From contig JBAIAA010000258.1 in assembly GCA_037893245.1 (NCBI GenBank), positions 1,178,001-1,242,000 of the forward strand: a stretch of 64,000 bases of DNA, given 5' to 3'. The position numbers and the translations under genes were made by a program. Origin of the DNA: Crossaster papposus (Eukaryota > Echinodermata > Asteroidea > Velatida > Solasteridae). Shown one piece after another: positions 48,352 through 57,442 of this stretch. Positions within the stretch are counted from its first letter, which is position 1, and each line of letters opens with the position of its first letter. A model generated the notes under the pieces. The model had not been told where the DNA came from. It saw nothing but the letters and a program-made list of their open reading frames with translations, and did no database searches.

Positions 48352-48689
48352 TGTACAGCTGCCTTGAGTCTAATCCGCAAAACTGTGAATGAAACTTGAA
48401 AAGGAAACTAATAATAGTAATGTGCCCGCCCATTTAAAAATCCCAATGCACAATACAATACAGTCAGTGGGCGAGAAAAATCACGGAGCTACATGTACAT
48501 GTATGGTAAAATCAATACTAGATTTTGAATGATTCATCTTCGACGAACAGTCTGGAAATGTCGACAGCCGTCATTTTTCCGATTTCAAATTTCTTAGATT
48601 TGAAGACACCGAACACAACAATTTTAAGCCAATAAGGAATGAAACTTAGTCAGTTTCCAATCTCGACAAAACAACAACGAGAAAATTAC

Positions 48690-48836
48690 CTGGACATATT
48701 TTGGGTCGTCGGGGTTGAATGTGGAACTGTATTTTTCGAAGCCTTGGTAGGAAACGTGCGGCCAATTGTGGAAGAACTCGGTCAGCCAAAATGGGACGAA
48801 TTCGTCGGCGTATTTGAAGTTCACCAAGTACCACAT
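48690..48836 (-). CDS. ttyh: Tweety homolog, exon 1 with start codon
   Basis: ATG is at 48,836-48,834, preceded in frame by a TAA nine bases upstream, which fixes the start. The donor is GTCCAG/GTAATT at 48,690. It encodes 49 residues ending in phase 0, with WLTEFFHNWPHVSY and STFNPDDPKYVQ. Tweety homologs begin with a similar short extracellular segment: a tryptophan-leucine helix with a P-H turn, then an F-x-P-x-x-x-x-Y motif before membrane helix 1. No signal peptide precedes it, as in the family. Together exons 1-4 give 229 residues, less than half of the roughly 450-540 residues usual for the family, so the C-terminal part is missing from what I can read. Paralogue identity is not assigned. 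Confidence 0.88.
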
Positions 48837-48949
48837 GGTTGCTTATTGGAGGAAGAACAAGTAAAAATGTCACTTATGATCCATGGATCCTTTTTTGTTG
48901 TTGAAGAATTATGAGGTGAAATTTGAGGAAAACAAAAACAAAACTTCGA

Positions 48950-50340
48950 AGACTGTATAATGTGTCAGTGTGAAACGCCGAGCAAGCAAGCTCTGATTAA
49001 GGTTCCTGATTTATTCTTTTCCATACAGTGTATGCAAAGCCCACTTGCACTATGCGCTGCACGGTACGCGTAGCTAGCGATCAATGGTACACTCAAATTC
49101 ACACGTTAGAAAATATAATAAAGTTAAGTCACCAGTGAAGTCTGGTACTTAGTATTCTTCACCTATCTAATATACTTATTATAACAATGGTGATCAGACG
49201 AATTCGCACACAACGGTGGCCCACAACTGACACGGAAAAAGCAAAAAAGTCACGGCAAAAGTAAAAAGGTCGGGGCAAAAGAAAAACCACCGCGGCAAAA
49301 GTAAAAGCGCTGTGGCAACTTTTGGTATGGAACGCCAAAGAGACATTTAAATGTGATCTTCAAATCAGTGATGCGCTTGAGTCACGATTGGCTATGGACT
49401 TAAATTTGGCCATCGGTGATTGACTTTCACTATCGGTGATCGATGAACCGATCGGTGACGGACTTTTACGATCGCTGAATAATACATGTAGTTTAGAAAC
49501 TTCCTTTCGGTTTTATTAGCCACTATAGCACTGTTTATTATTTGCGCTTGTCATCGACCAACTCGTGAGAAATAACTAGTCCAAAAGCTACACTTTTAAG
49601 ATTATACTTTGTGTGGACATTTAGCTCGTCGTTTTCAATTTCAATAAATGAATGTTAACCACTTTCCATTTTATAATTCAAAGTTTGCTTATTTGTATTT
49701 ATACATCACTATTCACCAAGTCACTCTCACTCTAGCTCACACCAATAAACTCCACACTTAACTTACCCATCATGTGTAACAAGGGGGAACAGGCTCTCGA
49801 GTTTTGATTCCTTCAGTGGCTTTCAGTTGGTGGGTTTAAATACATGTACATGTACCACCAAAAAGGAAGTCAAAGACTTATATAATTTGGTTTACACATT
49901 TACAAAGTATTCAAAATAATATAACATAGAATATAATAGTATAACAGTTACATAATAGCATAAAAATGTAATGAGATAGTGGTAGATGGTATGGAGGTGT
50001 TTACTTTATGGTTGGTTCCTAGCCCTGAAGGCTAATAAGGTAAAGATATTATTACAATGTCTCTGATGCACATAAATAAAGATAAAAGAAAATAGATTAG
50101 TTAGTGTGGTGTATCCAGTTGGATATTTTACTTATGTGAATGATGAAGATGAACACTTGAAAATACAATTGGGCGGACTGGGACACAAATTTGGTCCAGG
50201 ACGTTCAGCTCGCACTGGCCCTCACACTGGCCCACGCTTTTAAATATCGTAGTGTACACCCGACCCGAATGTCGTTTGGGAGATAAATCGCCGGCCCAGT
50301 GTACACAGACCGACCCATGCTCAGCCGTGGACCGCATCGC
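48950..50340. other. Upstream of the tweety gene: no gene, short word clusters
   Basis: This should include the promoter of the tweety gene, but I see no decisive TATA or initiator element. 49,226-49,320 repeats CGGCAAAAGTAAAA with variants. 49,400-49,475 repeats ATCGGTGATTGACTTT-like words. 49,850-50,110 is AT-rich and featureless. Confidence 0.4.
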
Positions 50341-50994
50341 ACGTACATTTACTGTTATATAGGTTTTCCCGGACGATATAGCCTTGGTCAAGGCGTTCAT
50401 CGTTACCCGTCCGTACGTGCAGCGCAGCGGTAATCGGAGCTCAAACAACAACCTCACATGGCTAGTATAATATATGCAAATTATCTGAAGCTACATGAAC
50501 GCCTTGGATCAATGGTTAGGTTGAGGTTTTGGGGGCGGTGCTCATTATGCTAATACTAGGTTAAGCTGACCTTTATAGTCGTTTTCTTATTGGTCGATCG
50601 TTGCGTAGAAACTGCATAATTTGAGCTAGCTGTGAAAGGTCATAGCTAGCTCGCAAGTGTTTACGAACACCGCCATCGTTGACATAATATTTTATCGGAG
50701 AAAGTTGAGTGATTTTTACAAGGGCTTGTAGGAATTACACATGAAGATTTGAACTGTCTTGCTTGATTGGTGAGGGTCGCAGTTACTCGCTCGTTTTGCT
50801 GGCTTTTTGCTTGAATGTTGACAATGTTATGGTCAAAACTAGTTGTGTTTAGCTGCTTAGTTTTGAGTTTTCAACCGCGGCGACTGGAGAAGGCCGCGAC
50901 TTTATTGAAACGTGTCGAACTCGGCCCTACATTATATCGCACGCATCTAATCCAGCGAAAAAACTTGCCTCAGTAAAACGTGGAACTCTGATAA

Positions 50995-51492
50995 TTAAAT
51001 GCCTTGCCGGCTGAATTTTTCCAAGAAAATAATTAAAGGAGTTATTGAAAATTTAAGACATTTGTCCCTGTTTAAATTACGATATTGCGATTTCTGCAGC
51101 CATAAACATGCCCCCTCCCCACAGCGTTGGACCATGCTTGGGCCATACAATATGGCGATAACGCACAGACCAGCATGCCTGGGTATAATGCCGATTATGC
51201 GGCGATAAGAAACTGACCAAACACCCTGAAAAACGCTGAGTACCATGGCCGTACGTGCAAGCTCCGAGCAAAATGGGGCTGCCTGAAAAATTACAGATTT
51301 CCCATAACCTGTCGGCAAATTCACAAAAACATCGTGACCACGAAGAAAGGATAGTAAGGCCTTTCGCTGCTCGGGTCTAAAATCTTCGAGGGATAATATT
51401 TTCGCTGCAGAATTCAAACAACACGACAGATCTTCGGACGACAGACGACGCTGAATATCCGCCATTTTGTCTGAAATGTTTAACTGCATCAA
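50995..51492 (-). pseudogene. RecQ-like helicase N-terminal fragment
   Basis: The frame starts at 51,492 (or at the better-placed second ATG, 51,465, MADIQRRLSSEDL). Residues about 36-70 read FRPEQRKALLSFLRGHDVF then NLPTGYGKSVIFQAAP, that is, the Q-region and Walker A (motif I) of RecQ-family DNA helicases. After about residue 88 the similarity stops; motifs Ia, II (DExH) and later ones are absent, although the frame stays open to 50,995. A possible splice border near 51,225 could explain this if later exons were lost. It lies inside the long-TIR element, next to the retrotransposon, and may be a captured host exon or a remnant of the element's own protein. Confidence 0.7.
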
Positions 51493-51612
51493 ATTTGATG
51501 ACGTCGGAATTCAACCGCGTTGTGATTGGACACTCCACATCTTAGCCCCGCTAAGAAGAAGAAGACAGCCTCTACGTAGCCTCCTCTACTAGTAGCTGTT
51601 ACAGCGAAACTA

Positions 51613-52131
51613 ATGTCTTCACCCCGCTCCCAGCGACCTCAACGTCAGCACGGGTCCTTTTCAGGACGTGCGGACCTGCCCGCCGAAAGCCTCGCAATCC
51701 TGCAACTCAACGTCGAAGGGCTCACCATCGCCAAGCTCAATGTCCTTGAACAGACTGCAACAAAGAACAAGGCAACTATCGTCCTACTCCAGGAAACACA
51801 TAAGAAGAACGATGCCATCCTTAAGCTTCCCGGGTTCACGCTAGCCGGCCACACCGAGAGCAAACATCACGGCCTGGCAACATTTGTCCAAGACGGCGTG
51901 TCCTGGTCACCGGTAGGCCAATGCGCTGATGACGCCGAAGTTGAATGGATCGCCACTAAGGTGCAGGAGACCACTGTGGTGAACGTCTACAAGCCACCAC
52001 CGAGCCGACTAGACCAAGGCTCTCTGCCAGACGTCCCTGCCCCAGCCTTATATGCCGGCGACTTCAACCGAGCCGGCACACTGACTGGGGGTACAAAACA
52101 ACCAACGAAGACGGCGAGTCTCTGGCAGAAT
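51613..52131 (+). pseudogene. Retrotransposon endonuclease domain, first part
   Basis: The frame starts MSSPRSQRPQ and shows exonuclease-endonuclease-phosphatase motifs: LQLNVEGL (residues 30-37, metal-binding Asn), LLQETHKK (residues 58-65, catalytic Glu61), and YAGDFN (residues 147-152). Just after DFN the frame shifts: the plausible continuation TDWGYKTTNEDGESLAE is in another frame from about 52,075. Coding similarity ends at 52,131 at the insertion. The protein would nick the target DNA for target-primed reverse transcription. The start is the first ATG in a GC-rich frame; upstream sequence offers none better. Confidence 0.85.
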
Positions 52132-52559
52132 CCCAGCAAACACAAAACGTTTAAAAAACGTTTTTTAAACGTTTAAGTAGGTCCGCTAGGTCTTCGTCCT
52201 AAATAAACGTTTAAAAAACGTTATTTAAACGTTTAATTAGGCCCGCTAGGTCTTCGTCCTAAATAAACGTTTAAAAAACGTTTTTTAAACGTCCGCTACG
52301 TCTTGATTTTTAACAAACGTTTAAAAAACGTTTGGAGAACATCTAATTTTGACCTAATATTTGCCCCAAAGCAAAGGTTTTTTTAAAACGTTTACAAAAC
52401 GTTTACGAAACGTTTGAAAAAGACGATTTTTTTCTGGACGTTTAAAAAACGTTTTCTTTACGTCCAAGTCAAATAAAAACTAATTGTAATTAATTATTGT
52501 TTTTTAATATTATGATTTAATATGATTATTATTTTGATGATTAAATTGAGTAGCCTAAT

Positions 52560-52640
52560 GATGGTGATTATGATGATGATTATGATTATGATGATCGATG
52601 ATGATTATGATTATGATCATGATCATGATCGTCATCCTCA
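52560..52640. repeat. GATTATGAT microsatellite
   Basis: ATGATGATTATGATTATGAT-type repeats run for about 80 bp inside E7. The His/Asn- and Ile/Met-rich open frames across this tract are artefacts. Confidence 0.8.
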
Positions 52641-52718
52641 TCGTGTGGCCCGTATGGTCGTCGTCGACGTCGTTGATGTACGTAATTGTTATATTTTGTG
52701 ACATCGATATCATGCGGT

Positions 52719-53413
52719 GCGCCGGTGTGAAAGGTAATTCTGTCCCCCCTGGTAAATGTGTCCCCCCGGACAGACTTACCAGGCCGTGACCCGGTAAATC
52801 TGTCCGGGGGGACACATTTACCTAGGTATTTCTGTCCCCCTCCAGGTAATTCTGTCTCCCTGCCCAACGTTAAACGTGTCCCCCTGGTAAAATTGTCCCG
52901 TGCAACGTCACAAGTCTAGCACCCACTAGACGCAACAACCAGTGTAGTACAGGTTCACACCTTCATGGTGCATCATTTGTGGCAGACTGTAGGATGTGTA
53001 GTGTACTACAAATTACAGGTGGTCAAAAGTGCTGCCACATTCGTGCTGGGTATACAGAATTTGTACGCGTGCAAGAAGTCTGAAAATACTGATTACCGCT
53101 AATTTCCCTTTCGCGCAGAAACGTAGATCGGTTGATTTAATTAACACAGTTATTTATATTTTTATTTTTATTTTGATAAATCGATGAAGGGAACAGAAGT
53201 CCAAATAATAAATACCATGTGGGCTTTTCATTGAAATAACATCAAAATAACCACTTATGTGTGGAACATTGGGGGACAAAATTACCTAGAGAGGGGACAG
53301 AATAAACTGGAGGGGGACGGAATTAACGGCTCTAGGGGGACACTTTTACCTAGGTAATTCTGTCCCCCCGGACAATTTTACCGGGGGACAGAATTACCTT
53401 CCACACCGGCGCG
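52719..53413. mobile_element. TIR element E4 (about 690 bp) with GGTAATTCTGTCCCCC words
   Basis: Ends are GCGCCGGTGTGAAAGGTAAT and the inverse ATTACCTTCCACACCGGCGC. The word GGTAATTCTGTCCCCC (or GGTAAAT.TGTCCCC) occurs about 14 times in both orientations, crowded at 52,732-52,900 and 53,268-53,400, with a 370-bp plain core between. In several places two words face each other and form perfect hairpins (for example around 52,795 and 53,345). No open frame is credible. The target duplication is ambiguous. Confidence 0.8.
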
Positions 53414-53661
53414 GCCTGGCTGGCCGCCTACGTACAGCGTGCATGCCATCGTTTATATTCAAACGCTATGTTGGATGTTCTTGAAAGGTTTTCTGAACGT
53501 TCTGAATAGGTTTTCTGAACGTTCTTAAAAGGTTTTCTAGACGTTCTTAAAAGGTTTTCTGAACGTTCTTAAAAGGTTTTTTGAACGTTTTTAAAAGGTT
53601 TTCTAGACGTTCTTAAAAGGTTTTTTAAACGTCTAAAGGTTTTCTAGACGTCCTAAAAAGG

Positions 53662-54294
53662 CACTGCAAAAACTGTGGTGTTAAAATTTTAACACCAATG
53701 TTTTTTTAATCTTTTGGAATGAACATTGGTGTTAAAATGAAGTAAAATGATTATTGAAGTATTAGTTTCAAATCAAGTACTGGTGTTACGTACTTTTGGT
53801 GTTAAATTTGACCTAGTGCGCATGCGTGTGTGAAATAAAGCCCTCTGATTGGTCGATAAGGAATTATGGTATATGTTAACAATAGTCGATGTTAAATTGT
53901 TGTATTTAGTCCAAAAACCCATTTATTTTACCATAATATGTAATTATTTAAACGATTCCATGATTGAATTTTGATTTTTGTGCAAACATAGTTAAAAATT
54001 CGCGTTACATTTTATTCGTTTTCAAATTTTGACATTATTCATAAAAACTAGCTGCGACTTCGTCGTGGACAAAAAAGCGTAGTATAAAACTAACAACGGC
54101 AATGGCTATGTGTGTAGTACGTATTCAGTAGGAATAGATTATTATTGTATATGGATGTGTAATGTGTAATAAGTCAGTTCTTTGTAATATTTCATTACGT
54201 AATTTGACCATGCAGTTAATATGTACAAAATTATAGTGTTAAAACGGTATGATCCTCAAACTGGTGTTATTCAACACCCAATTTGTTTGCAGTG
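53662..54294. mobile_element. TIR element E8 (633 bp) with GGTGTTAAAA words
   Basis: Ends are CACTGCAAAAACTGTGGTGT and an imperfect inverse ending CCAATTTGTTTGCAGTG. GGTGTTAAAATTTTAACACC near the left end is a perfect 20-bp palindrome, and GTGTTAAAA/GTGTTA words recur at 53,729, 53,782, 53,800, 54,236 and 54,263. A TA follows the right end, but the left flank does not match it. The outer CACTGCAAAAACTGTG tip is shared with E9. Confidence 0.75.
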
Positions 54295-54594
54295 TAGACG
54301 TTCTTAAAGGGTTTTCTAAACGTTCTTAAAAGGTTTTCTAAACGTTCTTAAAAGGTTTTCTAAACGTCTAAATGTTTTCTGGAGAGCTGGTCTGGAAAAC
54401 GAAAACGAGACAAGGTTTTAAATTGGTTTTTTAAACGTTTTAAATTGGTTTTTTAAACGTTCAATAAAAACGTTTTTTAAACGTCCAAAACCTACCACAA
54501 AAAAACGTTTACAAAACGTTTTTTTTGAACGTTTAAAAAACCAATTTAAAACGTTAAAAAAACGTTCAGAAAACGTCCGATTGTTAGCTGGGAT

Positions 54595-55345
54595 GGTCCT
54601 CCTCAGCCGATGCAGTCCTCCTCCTTGACCCAAAAGAACCCCACTCGTTCATCTCTGGGCGCTGGAACACTGAGACCAACCCAGACCTGGCTTTCGCCAA
54701 AGTCTCCGGGCAAGAACCACTGCCAATTCGGCGCATCCTGGACCGATTCCCTCGCTCACAACATCGCCCGTCACTAATCACAACACCATTATTGATCCAA
54801 CCGACAGAGGGAAAACCGGTCCGGAGATGGAACTTCCGCAAGGCGAACTGGGCAGACTTCACGCGAGATGTCAACACCGCTGCTGAAGCCCTGCCAGTGC
54901 CTACTGCCTCCAACATCGACGACGCGTACGAGGCCTACTGCAAGGTGCTACAAGCCGCTGCCAAAAAACATGTCCCGCGGGGAATAAGAAAGAACTACGT
55001 CCCCTGCTGGGACGAAGAATGTGAAGCCCTCCTGTGTGCCCACAATGAAGCCAAGAGCAATGTCGAGAGGGCCACAGCTGCCACAGATCTCTTTACCCGG
55101 CTAAACAACAAACGGAGAGAGAGGTGGACAGAGACCGTCGAGTCAATCGACTTCACCCACTCCAGCCGTCGAGCGTGGCAGACCATCAACACGTTGATTG
55201 GCCAGCGAAACAAACGAAAACCATGCCCCATCACTGCAGATGCCATCGCAGCACAGCTCATCAGCAATGGCAGGTTCCCCAACGCAGACAAGGCCTTCTC
55301 CAGGAAGACCACAGGCGAGGTGAATAACCTACGTAAGGTCTCCGG
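54595..55345 (+). pseudogene. Retrotransposon endonuclease end and linker
   Basis: After E7 the coding sequence resumes with AVLLLDPKEPHSFISGRW, then ILDRFPRSQHRPSLI, which carries the SxHRP catalytic-histidine motif of the endonuclease. A Trp/Cys-containing linker follows (WNFRKANWADF; VPCWDEECEALL). The frame is open to a stop at 55,358, but similarity to the reverse transcriptase continues in another frame from about 55,346, showing a one-base frameshift. Confidence 0.8.
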
Positions 55346-56994
55346 GTGCCGACTCTAACCTTTCGGGAGACTTCACCAATGACGAGATGGTTTCGGCTAT
55401 CAAACATCTGAAGCCAAACAAAGCAGCCGGAATCGACAACATCCACCCAGAGTTTATCCTACACCAGGGCAGCAAAGCATGGCTAAGATCTTTCTGCTCT
55501 GCCTGCTACCGCTCCTCCAAGCTCCCGAAGATTTGGCGCCGTGCAAAGGTCATCGCCCTCCTGAAGCCGAACAAGCAGAAGGACGACCCAAAGGGCTACC
55601 GGCCCATCGCTCTCCTGTGCGTCTCATACAAGATCCTGGAACGTCTCCTACATGCACGCCTCGACCCGGTGATCGACCCATCACTGCCGAAGGAGCAAGC
55701 CGGCTTCCGCCGCGGGAAGTCCACAGCAGACCAAGTGACCCTCCTCACTCAGGACATCGAGGACTCCTTCCAGAAAGGCGAGAAGGTGGGCGTCGTCCTC
55801 CTCGATCTAACGGCGGCGTACGATACAGTCTGGCTCCGTGGACTCCACCTTAAGCTCCTGCAGACGATCCCGGACCGACACATGGTGGGCTTCATCATGG
55901 AGATGCTGAGCAACCGTAGCTTCACCCTCCACACCAGCGACGGCCAACACAGCAGGCTGAGAAGACTTAAGAACGGTGTCCCCCAAGGTTCGGTACTAGC
56001 CCCGATGTTGTTTAACATCTACATCCACGATCTCCCAGACACTTTGTCAAGCAAGTATGGATACGCAGACGACCTCGCAATCCTGTCTGCCGACAAGTGC
56101 TGGGAGACAATCGAATCGGGGCTCACGGCCGACATGACTACCCTGTCTTCGTACCTGCTGAACTGGCGTCTGAAGCTCTCCGTGGCCAAAACCATGTCCT
56201 CTGCATTCCATCTCAACAACAGAGAGGCAAGCCGCGAGCTCAACATCATCGTCAACAACACCAGACTCCAGTTCCAGGCCACTCCGACATACCTAGGGGT
56301 CAAGCTCGATCGCTCCTTGACGTACCGCCAACACCTGGAAAATGTGTCAGCAAAGACATCAGCCCGCGTTGCCCTCTTACGACGGCTAGCTGGCACCACG
56401 TGGGGTGCATCGACCAAGACACTGCGCATCTCCACCCAAGCGCTGGTCTTCCCCGCCGCGGAGTACTGCGCCCCTTTCTGGTGTAGGAGCATCCACACCA
56501 AGAAGCTGGACTCTACACTCAACAGTGCCCTGCGCACGGTCTCCGGCTGTCTGCGTGCCACACCGGTCAACCAACTACCTATCCTCGCAGGCATCGCCCC
56601 ACCATCCCTACGTCGAGAAGCCGCCGTCCTGGCACTGTCGCGTAAGGCCACCAATGACGCCGACCATCTTCTTCACAAAACCGTTACAGAGACTCCACAC
56701 CGCATCCGCCTAAAGTCACGACGTCCTTTTAAGGAGCATGCCCACCAGCTCCTGTGCTCCGCTCCACCCGACGCTTCCAAAAGGCTGTGGCTCAAACGCC
56801 GGCGCTGGACAGAATTAAGAGTGGCAAGCAGCAGACCATTCCAGGCTACACCGTTTCGTGGAGGAGCCAGGCAAGCTGCTCGGCGAAGACCTGCCGCGCA
56901 AACAATGGACGATGCTGAACCGCCTCAGAACCGGCGTAGGCCGCTTCGCCGCGACTATGAAAGGCTGGGGGCTCAGGGCCTCCGCCGTATGTGA
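55346..56994 (+). pseudogene. Retrotransposon reverse transcriptase
   Basis: The open frame from the in-frame ATG at 55,387 has 535 codons. Motifs, counted from that ATG: LKPNKAAGIDNI (8-19), GYRPIALL (70-77), VVLLDLTAAYDTVW (136-149, motif A with Asp140), NGVPQGSVLAP (196-206, motif B), YADDLA (226-231, motif C with both catalytic aspartates), and TYLGVKLD downstream (thumb side). All catalytic residues are intact. From about residue 478 the frame turns into a low-complexity Arg-rich tail because of a frameshift; the true continuation is in the frame starting near 56,850. Residues before the ATG (SNLSGDFTNDE) belong to the same domain. Confidence 0.93.
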
Positions 56995-57232
56995 CTGTGG
57001 CCACCCAGAACAGTCAGTTGACCACATCATCGAGTCTTGCCCACAGCACTGGCCACCCCACGGCGAACATGGCATTATCATACTGGACGACGACACAAAG
57101 ACATGGCTTTCCTCCACCGGCCAAGTTGCAGGTGTGACGAAGAGACGATGGCAGCATACGAGAGAAGCCCCGCCTATACTTATCTGTATTCGCATACGAG
57201 GTCATGCGCTAGAAATGTGGCGCAAAATATAG
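56850..57232 (+). pseudogene. Retrotransposon C-terminal Cys/His segment
   Basis: It continues the reverse transcriptase protein in a shifted frame. LPRKQWTMLNRLRTGVGRF is followed by CDCGHPEQSVDHIIESCP, the CxCG..E....H....CP signature found at the C-terminus of many Jockey-group proteins. It ends with RGHALEMWRKI and a stop at 57,232. The 3' end of the element is A-rich (AAAAACATAAGATTTAAAAA), about 15 bp downstream. Confidence 0.85.
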
Positions 57233-57442
57233 GAAAAACATAAGATTTAAAAAACCGTTGATCCAAGGCGAAAAAGTAGCTTCAGTTGATTTGCATAAAT
57301 AGTGGCCGTATGAGGTCGCTGTTCGCGCTGTATCTTTGCACGGGGCCCGCGAGCTAGCAGCATTATGCGGGGCGCGCGTGGTGTGTATTTCTGGACGGAT
57401 AACGACAGACGGATAACGACGAACGCGCCTTGACCAAGGCTA

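Larger units (their letters stand above)
52130..54594 (+). mobile_element. TIR element E7 (2,461 bp) inserted in the retrotransposon
   Basis: The element is 52,132-54,592. Ends are CCCAGCAAACACAAAACGTT and the inverse GTCCGATTGTTAGCTGGG. It is flanked by AT on both sides (52,130-52,131 and 54,593-54,594); removing it rejoins the endonuclease reading frame. Near the ends AAACGTTTAAAAAACGTT words dominate (52,145-52,445; 54,420-54,560). Further inside are GAACGTTCTTAAAAGGTTTT words (53,480-53,650; 54,295-54,375). No transposase is visible. It contains two smaller elements (E4 and E8). Confidence 0.85.
51545..57245 (+). mobile_element. Jockey-like non-LTR retrotransposon, decayed and interrupted
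   Basis: The order is an AP-like endonuclease (51,613-52,130), a 2.46-kb insertion, the rest of the endonuclease and a linker (54,595-55,345), reverse transcriptase (55,346-56,850), and a C-terminal Cys/His segment (56,858-57,232). No LTRs flank it and no gag-like first ORF is seen. At least three frameshifts (near 52,070, 55,345 and 56,840) plus the insertion make it inactive. The body is GC-rich compared with the AT-rich surroundings, in keeping with a recent arrival. The clade (Jockey, CR1 or relative) is not certain. Confidence 0.9.

Noticed and set aside
52555-52867. His/Asn-rich frames on the minus strand
   Set aside because: They come from the ATGATTATG microsatellite and E4 words inside a mobile element.
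52145-54560. CRISPR-like regular repeats
   Set aside because: The repeats are AACGTTT words of irregular spacing in both orientations within a eukaryotic TIR element; there is no constant repeat with unique spacers.
55479-56713. Several long open frames overlapping the reverse transcriptase in other frames and on the minus strand
   Set aside because: They are shadows of the GC-rich reverse transcriptase coding region.
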